Source of the DNA: an uncultured Selenomonadales bacterium
Lineage (GTDB): Bacteria; Bacillota; Clostridia; Christensenellales; QALW01
Direction: 5' to 3'
Length of the DNA: 35,975 nt
NCBI GenBank assembly: GCA_905200615.1
Contig: CAJKLB010000021.1
Location: 1-35,975 of the forward strand
Numbering within the stretch: position 1 is the first letter of the stretch; each line of letters opens with the position of its first letter. Below are positions 8,039-15,025 of this stretch, piece by piece. A model generated the notes under the pieces. The model worked only from the letters and a program-made list of their open reading frames with translations. It was not told the DNA's origin and did no database searches. A program made the position numbers and the translations under genes.

Positions 8039-8263
8039 AAAGTGCGATAATTTTTACAAAGCGAAAGGGTTTAGGCATGTTCATACAGCGGGATTGCATG
8101 ACAATACAGGAACAGAAAGGGCTGTTGATTTTCTTACAGCGTTTTTCTTTTTAATACGGCACGGCAAAGACGTCTTGTTGAAAGAGCAAAGACGGGCTGT
8201 GCTTTTCTTTTTGCTGCGTAGTAAATTTTTTAGTGTGTTATAGAATAAAAGAGGTGATAGAGT
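8039..8263 (+). promoter_or_regulatory. Long 5' leader with tandem terminator-like hairpins (possible attenuator)
   Basis: Two hairpins with T-rich tails occur in a row. The first pairs 8121-8125 with 8136-8140 (GCTGT/ACAGC) and runs into GTTTTTCTTTTT. The second pairs 8159-8165 with 8196-8202 (GCACGGC/GCTGTGC, with an inner GTCTT/AAGAC) and runs into TTTTCTTTTT at 8203-8212. An alternative stem 8111-8115/8122-8126 (AACAG/CTGTT) would exclude the first hairpin, giving a terminator/antiterminator arrangement. A 25-codon frame (ATG 8077 to TAA 8154) ends in the T-tail of the first hairpin and could be a leader peptide. The signal sensed is unknown, and the stems are short. Confidence 0.45.
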
Positions 8264-8608
8264 ATGACATTTAATTTTCAGACAATGGCTGAAGCACTGA
8301 GTATAACCGATTCTTTAAAAGTTACGATAATCGGATTACTTGTTGTTTTTGCGGTGCTGGCAATCCTTATATTGTTTATTGAAGGCATGCATGCCGTCTT
8401 TAAGGATAGAAAGCATAAGACAGATATAAAAAGCGCGCCCGCAAAGCAGCCGGAAGAACGTATTTCAGCAGGCGTTGTAGCAGCCGTGCCATCGGCAGAA
8501 GAAGCCGCCCAGGACGGTGAATTTATAGCCGCAGTTTCGGCAGCGATTTCCCTGACAACAGGAAAACCCAATACTTCATTTGTTATTAAATCCATTAAAA
8601 ACGGTTAA
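8264..8608 (+). CDS. oadG: OadG-like small membrane subunit (gamma) of Na+-translocating decarboxylase
   Basis: This 114-residue protein has one transmembrane helix (about 18-41) followed by a flexible, alanine-rich charged region and a short conserved C terminus (FIAAVSAAISLTTG). This is the OadG/gamma architecture: it anchors and assembles the decarboxylase and links the carboxyltransferase to the membrane beta subunit. GAGGTG lies upstream of ATG 8264. It is the first gene of an operon followed by the biotin carrier, beta and alpha subunits. Small subunits of this type are poorly conserved, so the call rests on architecture and context. Confidence 0.85.
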   Translation: MTFNFQTMAEALSITDSLKVTIIGLLVVFAVLAILILFIEGMHAVFKDRKHKTDIKSAPAKQPEERISAGVVAAVPSAEEAAQDGEFIAAVSAAISLTTGKPNTSFVIKSIKNG

Positions 8609-8623
8609 AAGGAGGAAGCAATC

Positions 8624-8989
8624 ATGCGTAAATTTAATATCAATGTAAACGGAAAAATATATGTGGTAGAGATAGAGGAAACCGGCGAAGCCGCTCCGGT
8701 TATTGAGACGCCTAAGACGGCGGAAAACCCGAAAACAGAGGCTCCGAAACCGGCGGAGGCGCCTAAGGCAGCTGCAGGGGCGGCTACTGTGAATGCTCCT
8801 ATGCCCGGCACAATTCTTGATGTAAAGGTATCTGTAGGCGCCACGGTAAAGGCGGGGGATGTAATTTGTATCTTGGAAGCCATGAAGATGGAAAACGAAA
8901 TTGTTGCTCCGCAGGACGGTACAATCACAAGCGTAGTAGCTAAGGGAGCTACCGTAAATACGGGTGATCTTCTGGCAGCAATGCAATAA
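8624..8989 (+). CDS. Biotin carboxyl carrier protein of the decarboxylase
   Basis: This 121-residue protein is a free-standing biotinyl domain. A short N-terminal beta segment and a Pro/Ala/Lys-rich linker (about 22-55) precede the biotinyl domain (about 56-121). The biotin attachment site is K88 in EAMKMEN. It would carry the carboxyl group from the carboxyltransferase subunit to the membrane beta subunit. In enterobacterial OadA this domain is fused to the C terminus of the alpha subunit; here it is a separate gene, as in the methylmalonyl-CoA and glutaconyl-CoA decarboxylases. GGAGGAAG precedes ATG 8624. Confidence 0.92.
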   Translation: MRKFNINVNGKIYVVEIEETGEAAPVIETPKTAENPKTEAPKPAEAPKAAAGAATVNAPMPGTILDVKVSVGATVKAGDVICILEAMKMENEIVAPQDGTITSVVAKGATVNTGDLLAAMQ

Positions 8990-9003
8990 GCGGGGGTAGT
9001 TAC

Positions 9004-10254
9004 ATGAACTTTGTTGCTCTTGCAGAAGCTCCCAGCATTGATATTTTTCAGACCATTCAGGATCTATGGGCTGAGAGCGGAATTTATAATATTTTTCATA
9101 ATTTTTTAGGCAGTGGATGGCAGACATTAGCCATGATTCTTGTTGCCTGTGTATTGCTTTATCTGGCCATCGGCAAAAAATTTGAGCCTTTGCTGCTATT
9201 GCCTATTGCAACGGGAATGCTGCTGGCTAATGTCGGCGGCGGAGAAATTTTTAACAGCCAGTGTTTTGCCGACGGGCATGTGAATTGGGAATGCTTTAAC
9301 GGTACCGGCGCCGTAATAGACGGTGAACTGGTAAAGGCAGGACTGTTCGATTATCTTTATCTCGGCGTAAAATTGGGAATTTATCCTTGTTTGATCTTTA
9401 TGGGGGTTGGCGCCATGACGGATTTCAGTCCGTTGATTGCAAACCCCAAAAGCCTGATTTTAGGCGCCGCGGCGCAATTAGGTATTTTTATAGCGCTTAT
9501 TATCGCGGGACTTCTGGGCTTCTCGGGGAATATTGCGGCCAGTATCGGTATTATCGGCGGAGCCGACGGCCCTACCGCAATCTTGGTTACTTCTCTTTTA
9601 GCACCGGATAAATTAGCGCCTATTGCGATTGCCGCATATTCCTACATGGCTCTTGTTCCGGTCATTCAACCGCCGATTATGCGCTTGCTTACAACCAAAA
9701 AAGAACGGGAAGTTGTTATGGAACAGCTTCGCCCTGTCTCCAAGCGTGAGTTAATTATCTTTCCCATTGCTACCGCGGCGGTTATTATTCTGATTTTACC
9801 GGCTACCGCGCCGCTGATCGGTAGCCTGATGTTTGGTAATTTACTGCGTGTTTGCGGCGTTACTGAGCGTTTGAATAAAACGGCGCAGAATGAACTTTGC
9901 AACATTGTTACGATCTTCTTAGGGGTCACGGTAGGCGCTACCGCCGTGGGCGAATCGTTCCTGCAGCTGGAAACCGTATTGATTATTTGTCTGGGTCTTG
10001 TTGCTTTTGCTATGGGAACAGCCGGCGGTGTGTTGCTTGGCAAGCTGATGTGCTTCCTAACAAAGGGAAAAATCAATCCTTTGATCGGTGCTGCCGGCGT
10101 TTCAGCTGTACCGATGGCGGCACGTGTGGCTCAGAAAGAGGGACAGAAGGCAAATCCCAAAAACTTCCTGCTGATGCATGCTATGGGTCCCAATGTGGCT
10201 GGTGTTATCGGCTCTGCTGTTGCGGCGGGCGTATTGCTTTCAATTTTCGGTTAA
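9004..10254 (+). CDS. oadB: Na+-translocating decarboxylase beta subunit (integral membrane)
   Basis: This 416-residue membrane protein decarboxylates carboxybiotin and pumps sodium ions outward. It has about ten hydrophobic segments. The hallmark loop IIGGADGPTAI contains D188, equivalent to the sodium-binding aspartate D203 of Klebsiella OadB, and the C terminus carries the family segment MHAMGPNVAGVIGSAVAAG. Beta subunits of oxaloacetate, methylmalonyl-CoA and glutaconyl-CoA decarboxylases are very similar, so the substrate is set by the alpha subunit encoded next. The start ATG 9004 has GGGGGTAG upstream and lies 14 bases after the biotin carrier gene. Confidence 0.95.
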   Translation: MNFVALAEAPSIDIFQTIQDLWAESGIYNIFHNFLGSGWQTLAMILVACVLLYLAIGKKFEPLLLLPIATGMLLANVGGGEIFNSQCFADGHVNWECFNGTGAVIDGELVKAGLFDYLYLGVKLGIYPCLIFMGVGAMTDFSPLIANPKSLILGAAAQLGIFIALIIAGLLGFSGNIAASIGIIGGADGPTAILVTSLLAPDKLAPIAIAAYSYMALVPVIQPPIMRLLTTKKEREVVMEQLRPVSKRELIIFPIATAAVIILILPATAPLIGSLMFGNLLRVCGVTERLNKTAQNELCNIVTIFLGVTVGATAVGESFLQLETVLIICLGLVAFAMGTAGGVLLGKLMCFLTKGKINPLIGAAGVSAVPMAARVAQKEGQKANPKNFLLMHAMGPNVAGVIGSAVAAGVLLSIFG

Positions 10255-10269
10255 TTTAGGAGGACAATT

Positions 10270-11655
10270 ATGGGAAAAGTATTAATTACGGATACAATCC
10301 TCCGTGACGCACACCAATCCCAGGCAGCTACCAGAATGCGCCTGGATGAGATGCTTCCGGCATGTGAGATTCTTGACAGCATCGGTTATTATTCTCTTGA
10401 AGCATGGGGCGGTGCTACCTTTGATACCTGCTTGCGCTTTTTAAATGAAGATCCATGGGATCGTCTGCGTGCTTTGCGCAAAGCGCTTCCCAATACAAAG
10501 CTTCAAATGTTGCTTCGCGGCCAGAATATTTTAGGTTACCGTCACTATGCAGATGATGTGGTAGATAAATTTGTTCAAAAAAGCATTGAAAACGGAATAG
10601 ACATTATTCGTATTTTTGATGCACTAAATGATTTGCGCAATATGGAACAGGCCGCTAAAAGTACAAAAAAATACGGCGGCATCGCAGAACTTGCCATGAG
10701 TTATACGATCAGCCCTGTGCATACTACCGATTATTTTGTTGATTTAGCTAAGCAAATGGAGCAAATGGGTGCTGACACTATATGTATTAAGGATATGGCA
10801 AATTTGCTGCTTCCTTATGATGCCTATGAGCTCGTGACAAAGCTGAAGGCTGCTGTTAAAGTACCGATTCATCTTCATACGCATAATACCAGCGGTACCG
10901 GAGATATGACGATTTTAAAAGCAATTGAGGCGGGAGTGGATATCGTAGATACCGCGCTTTCACCGCTTGCTAACGGTACCAGCCAGCCGGCGACGGAATC
11001 TTTGGTGGCTACGCTTAGAGGAACCAAGTATGATACCGGACTGGAATTGGATAAACTGGTGCAGGCGAGCAAGCATTTTAAGAAGGTGGCACAGCGCCTG
11101 AAAGATGATAAAATTTTAGATCCAAAAGTATTGGCGGTGGATATCAATACTTTGTTGTATCAAGTTCCCGGCGGCATGCTTTCTAATCTTATTTCTCAAC
11201 TGAAAGAAGCGGGAAAGGAAGATAAGCTCTCTGAGTGTTTAGCTGAGGTTCCCAATGTTCGGAAAGATTTTGGGTATCCGCCGTTGGTTACGCCTACCAG
11301 TCAAATCGTAGGTACGCAGGCCGTATTGAATGTGCTTTGCGGGGAGCGGTATAAGATGGTTACCAAAGAATCCAAAGGTCTTTTAGCGGGGGAATACGGT
11401 CGATTGCCCGCACCGGTAAATGAAGAAGTGCGCAGAAAATGCATCGGTGATACTCCCGTAATTACCAGTCGTCCCGCGGATGCTTTGAAACCTGAATTTG
11501 ATAAGTATATTGATGAAATCAAGGATTATATGATTCAGGAAGAGGACGCGCTTTCCTACGCGCTCTTTCCTCAGGTTGCCATGAATTTCTTTAAAAAACG
11601 CAAAGAGGCGGCACAGGGCAGCCTGAACATTAAAGTAAGCGTAACGGAAGTTTAA
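10270..11655 (+). CDS. oadA: Oxaloacetate decarboxylase alpha subunit, carboxyltransferase domain only
   Basis: This 461-residue protein transfers the carboxyl group of oxaloacetate to biotin, giving pyruvate. It is a DRE-TIM barrel carboxyltransferase: TDTILRDAHQS at the start, the active-site lysine K174 in CIKDMANLL, and metal-binding H201 and H203 in HLHTHNTSGTG. The PYC/OadA C-terminal helical domain (about 300-455) is present. The protein ends without a biotinyl domain; the carrier is encoded three genes upstream. The same domain occurs in pyruvate carboxylase B subunits and transcarboxylase 5S, but linkage to beta and gamma subunits favours a sodium-pumping decarboxylase. AGGAGG precedes ATG 10270. 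Confidence 0.93.
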   Translation: MGKVLITDTILRDAHQSQAATRMRLDEMLPACEILDSIGYYSLEAWGGATFDTCLRFLNEDPWDRLRALRKALPNTKLQMLLRGQNILGYRHYADDVVDKFVQKSIENGIDIIRIFDALNDLRNMEQAAKSTKKYGGIAELAMSYTISPVHTTDYFVDLAKQMEQMGADTICIKDMANLLLPYDAYELVTKLKAAVKVPIHLHTHNTSGTGDMTILKAIEAGVDIVDTALSPLANGTSQPATESLVATLRGTKYDTGLELDKLVQASKHFKKVAQRLKDDKILDPKVLAVDINTLLYQVPGGMLSNLISQLKEAGKEDKLSECLAEVPNVRKDFGYPPLVTPTSQIVGTQAVLNVLCGERYKMVTKESKGLLAGEYGRLPAPVNEEVRRKCIGDTPVITSRPADALKPEFDKYIDEIKDYMIQEEDALSYALFPQVAMNFFKKRKEAAQGSLNIKVSVTEV

Positions 11656-11692
11656 TATACGGGTAATTTCATCCGAAACGGGGAAAAGCAAA

Positions 11693-12547
11693 ATGAATGC
11701 GGATTTTACGGAAAAGATAGATCTTGCATACAAAAAAATGAGTAAAGGCCAAAAAAATATAGCCAAATATATTTTGGAAAATTATGATAAAGCGGCTTTT
11801 ATGACGGCCAGTAAACTTGGCAACAGTGTCGGTGTAAGCGAATCTACGGTGGTTCGCTTCGCCGATTCTTTGGGATATGACGGATATCCGGAACTTCAGC
11901 GCGAACTGCAGGAAATGCTTCGCAGCAGGCTGACGGGAGTCCAGCGAATGGAGCTTACCGGTCAGCTTCCGAGTACCAAACTATTTGAAAAAGTTTTAAA
12001 AACCGATATTGAGAATATCCGTGTCACGTTAAATGAAATTGACCGTCAGGCCTTTGAGCATACGGTAAATGCCGTGATACAAGCAAAAAGAGTTTATATT
12101 ATGGGAATGCGGTCGGCCGGCATCATTGCAAATCTTTTGGGCTATTATTTGGATTTTATTCTTGATAATGTACGCACGGTGAATGGCTCTTCCAATGATA
12201 CCATTGAGCAGCTCATTCATATAGGTCAGGGCGACGTGTTTGTGGGGATCAGCTTTCCGCGGTATTCCAAGCGCACCGTAGAGGCCATGAAGTTTGCCAA
12301 AGCGCATGGAGCCAAATGTATCGGCATTACGGACAGTGCATTTTCTCCTTTGATAGAACTTTCGGATATCAATATGGAGATTCATTGTGATACCGTATCG
12401 TTTGTCGATTCCCTTGTGGCTCCGCTGAGTGTTGTAAACGCCTTGCTTGCGGCGATCAGCCAAAAAAAGAAACAAGCGCTTTCGGTTACCTTAAAAGAAA
12501 TGGAAAATATATGGAATCAAAATGATTTCTATGCAGGAAAAAAATAA
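11693..12547 (+). CDS. MurR/RpiR-family transcriptional regulator
   Basis: This 284-residue protein has an N-terminal RpiR helix-turn-helix domain (about 1-77, including the FMTASKLGNSVGVSESTVVRFADSLG stretch in part) and a C-terminal SIS sugar-phosphate-binding domain (about 120-250). Members sense phosphosugars or other phosphorylated metabolites and repress or activate nearby genes. It begins 37 bases after oadA with no terminator between, so it may be transcribed with the decarboxylase operon, and it overlaps the next gene by 26 bases. Its ligand and targets are not evident; the oad operon, this operon or distant sugar genes are all possible. Confidence 0.9.
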   Translation: MNADFTEKIDLAYKKMSKGQKNIAKYILENYDKAAFMTASKLGNSVGVSESTVVRFADSLGYDGYPELQRELQEMLRSRLTGVQRMELTGQLPSTKLFEKVLKTDIENIRVTLNEIDRQAFEHTVNAVIQAKRVYIMGMRSAGIIANLLGYYLDFILDNVRTVNGSSNDTIEQLIHIGQGDVFVGISFPRYSKRTVEAMKFAKAHGAKCIGITDSAFSPLIELSDINMEIHCDTVSFVDSLVAPLSVVNALLAAISQKKKQALSVTLKEMENIWNQNDFYAGKK

Positions 12548-13763
12548 AAAAGTTTTTGTTGTCGGCGGCGGTCCTGCCGGCATGATGGCAGCGGCGCAGG
12601 CAGCGGCAAACGGATATCATACCGTACTGCTGGAGCAAAATGAAAAACTGGGGAAAAAGCTGTTTATCAGCGGCAAAGGAAGATGCAATGTTACTAACAG
12701 CTGTGATATCGAGGATTTCTTTGAAAATATAGCACATAACAGTAACTTTTGTTATTCCGCGGTGTATACCTTTCCGCCGGAGATGACCGTGTCTTTGATT
12801 GAGCAGCAGGGAGTGCCACTGAAGACGGAACGGGGAGGACGTGTCTTTCCGGTAAGCGACAAGTCCAGTGATGTGATTAAAGCTCTTGAAAAGTATGTTC
12901 GGCAGAAAGGCGCAGAAGTTCGGCTCCATACAAAACTTGAGGATATTTTTGTCATAGACGGCAAGATTACGGCCATTCAATATGACGGAAAAATTCATTC
13001 GTGCGACGTGCTGATTTTGGCAATGGGCGGTGCTTCTTACACTTCTACCGGCTCAAACGGAAAGTGGCGCGATCAATTGTTGAAGTTGGGACATACAGTT
13101 GAACCGTTTTCACCCGCATTGGTACCGCTGACGAGTTCTCAGCCATGGATATATGAGCTTCAGGGGCTTTCTTTAAAAAATGTAAGATTAAAAGCAATTT
13201 TGGGGCATAAGGTTATTTTTGATGAACTGGGTGAAATGCTGTTTACGCATTTTGGATTATCGGGACCGTTGATATTATCTTTAAGCAGTCGCTTACAGAA
13301 AACGGATTTTGATAAGTTAAAACTTTTTATTGATTTAAAACCCGGTCTTACCGCCGAAAAGCTGAATCATCGAATTTTGCGGGATTTTGCCAAATACGGA
13401 GGGAAAACACTGAAAAACGCGATGATTGAATTGCTTCCTTCGCGGCTGATTCCTGTGGTGATTGCGGCGGCGGCGCTTGAGCAGACGCTTCCGGTGAGTC
13501 AGCTCTCTCAGGAAAAAAGAATGCGGCTGGTAACCGTATTGAAAGAATTTCCTGTAGAGGTGGACGGATTCCGTTCATTGAATGAAGCCATTGTAACTAG
13601 GGGCGGAATTTCCGTGAAAGAAATCGATCCTTCAACGATGCAGAGCAAACGGATCAAAGGTTTGTTTTTTGCGGGAGAAATGATCGATATTGACGCTTAT
13701 ACAGGTGGCTTTAATATTCAATTGGCGCTTTCTACCGGCTTTTTGGCGGGAAGCTCTTGTTAG
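12522..13763 (+). CDS. BaiN/YhiN (HI0933) family FAD-dependent oxidoreductase
   Basis: This 413-residue flavoprotein has the N-terminal FAD dinucleotide fold GGGPAGMMAAAQAA (15 onward), the family segments ISGKGRCNVTNS and MGGASYTSTGSNGKW, and the C-terminal FAD loop AGEMIDIDAYTGGFNIQLAL. The family is often labelled aminoacetone oxidase or BaiN-like reductase, but its general substrate is unknown. It starts inside the end of the regulator gene; ATG 12522 or ATG 12531 are both possible, each with a weak ribosome site, so translation is probably coupled. Neighbouring genes (cmk, plsC, ispH-S1) make this a housekeeping cluster seen in many Clostridia. Confidence 0.88.
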   Translation: MISMQEKNKKVFVVGGGPAGMMAAAQAAANGYHTVLLEQNEKLGKKLFISGKGRCNVTNSCDIEDFFENIAHNSNFCYSAVYTFPPEMTVSLIEQQGVPLKTERGGRVFPVSDKSSDVIKALEKYVRQKGAEVRLHTKLEDIFVIDGKITAIQYDGKIHSCDVLILAMGGASYTSTGSNGKWRDQLLKLGHTVEPFSPALVPLTSSQPWIYELQGLSLKNVRLKAILGHKVIFDELGEMLFTHFGLSGPLILSLSSRLQKTDFDKLKLFIDLKPGLTAEKLNHRILRDFAKYGGKTLKNAMIELLPSRLIPVVIAAAALEQTLPVSQLSQEKRMRLVTVLKEFPVEVDGFRSLNEAIVTRGGISVKEIDPSTMQSKRIKGLFFAGEMIDIDAYTGGFNIQLALSTGFLAGSSC

Positions 13764-13774
13764 GAGAGATATTT

Positions 13775-14434
13775 ATGCAGATAGCACTTGACGGCCCGGC
13801 TGGCGCGGGGAAAAGTACCGTAGCCAAGGCAATAGCCAAAGAGATGAAAATTGTATATTTGGATACCGGAGCGATGTATCGGGCAGTGGCTCTATATATG
13901 GTACGGCAGGGAATTCTGCCGGAAGATATCGGGGCGGTTGAAAAAGCGCTTCAAGATGTGGTGCTTTCCATAGAATACGATAGCGGAGTACAAAAAATTT
14001 ATTTGTGCGGCGAGGATGTTTCCCAGGCGATTCGGGAAAATCAAATTTCTGCGGCGGCATCAGCTTTTTCGGCAATACCGGCCGTAAGATTGTTTTTAGT
14101 GCAGATGCAGCGCAAAATGGCCGCGGAAAGTGATTGCGTTCTTGACGGCAGAGATATCGGTACTTTTGTGCTGCCGAATGCGGATTTTAAATTTTATCTT
14201 ACCGCAGATGCTGCGGAACGAGCCAAACGCCGTGCGGCGGAATTGGCGGCTCGTGGGGAAAAGGCAGAGGTTAAAGAAATTCAAAAAGAGATTGAGGCAC
14301 GGGATTATGCGGATTCTCATCGGGAATTTGCGCCTCTTCGGAAGGCGGAGGATGCGGTATTGGTGGACAGCACTCATCTTTCTGCTCAGCAGGTAACAGA
14401 TTTTATCATCAATAAGATAAAAGAAGGAAAATAA
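13775..14434 (+). CDS. cmk: Cytidylate kinase
   Basis: This 219-residue enzyme phosphorylates CMP and dCMP with ATP. The P-loop is GPAGAGKST at 7-15, followed by the typical YLDTGAMYRAVAL and the DGRDIGTFVLPNADFKFYLTA-type nucleotide-binding region, and a lid segment with RD and R residues (EARDYADSHREFAPL). Length is normal. ATG 13775 is chosen because GGAGAG precedes it; a TTG at 13757 is in frame but inside the upstream gene. The cmk-plsC-ispH/S1 order is a recurring clostridial arrangement, and the genes are nearly contiguous. Confidence 0.96.
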   Translation: MQIALDGPAGAGKSTVAKAIAKEMKIVYLDTGAMYRAVALYMVRQGILPEDIGAVEKALQDVVLSIEYDSGVQKIYLCGEDVSQAIRENQISAAASAFSAIPAVRLFLVQMQRKMAAESDCVLDGRDIGTFVLPNADFKFYLTADAAERAKRRAAELAARGEKAEVKEIQKEIEARDYADSHREFAPLRKAEDAVLVDSTHLSAQQVTDFIINKIKEGK

Positions 14435-15025
14435 ATGTTTCACGGTTTTGTGCGCGGCTTGGCAAGGCTGGTGTTTGCCCTGCTCAGTCGTACGAAGGTA
14501 TACGGAAAAGAAAATTTGCCGCGCGGCGGCAATGTGATTTATGTATGCAACCATCAAAGTGTTGTGGATGCTTTTATCAGCTTTTACGTATTGCCTGCAA
14601 ACACATATTTTATGTCAAAAAAAGAAGTGTTTCATAATAAATTTTATGCTTTCTTTTTAAAACGGCTGCAGATGTTTCCCATCGATCGGGAAACAGTTGA
14701 TTTAAAGGCTATTAAATACGCCTGTGATAAGCTGAAAGAAGGAAATTCACTTTGTATTTTTCCGCAGGGAACCAGACATAATGAGGCGCATATTCGATTG
14801 GAGGATATGCATGCGGGAATCGGAATGATTGCGCTGCGTGAAAAAAGCCGGATTATTCCTATGATGTTCCGGAAAAAGCCGGGGTTTTTTAAGAAAAATC
14901 AGCTGGTAATCGGAAAAGAAATTGATCTTTCGGAGTTTGAAGGTCAGAAAGCTAATTCTGCGGTAATGAATCAATTTATTCAGCTTGTTACGGAGAAAAT
15001 GAATCAATTGCTGGAGGAAACATAA
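14435..15025 (+). CDS. plsC: 1-acyl-sn-glycerol-3-phosphate acyltransferase (PlsC family)
   Basis: This 196-residue membrane-associated enzyme would acylate lysophosphatidic acid to phosphatidic acid. The catalytic HX4D motif is H40-D45 in NHQSVVD, and the phosphate-binding motif FPQGTR (109-114) replaces the usual FPEGTR. The protein is short but complete for this family. Its ATG follows the cmk stop codon directly, with AAGGAAA in the end of cmk as ribosome site, so expression is coupled. The precise acyl donor (acyl-ACP or acyl-phosphate) cannot be read from sequence. Confidence 0.92.
   Translation: MFHGFVRGLARLVFALLSRTKVYGKENLPRGGNVIYVCNHQSVVDAFISFYVLPANTYFMSKKEVFHNKFYAFFLKRLQMFPIDRETVDLKAIKYACDKLKEGNSLCIFPQGTRHNEAHIRLEDMHAGIGMIALREKSRIIPMMFRKKPGFFKKNQLVIGKEIDLSEFEGQKANSAVMNQFIQLVTEKMNQLLEET

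Noticed and set aside
7995..8243. 82-codon plus-strand frame over the oad leader
   Set aside because: It starts in the promoter region, has no ribosome site and is made of low-complexity translated hairpin sequence. The shorter 8077-8154 frame is kept only as a possible leader peptide.
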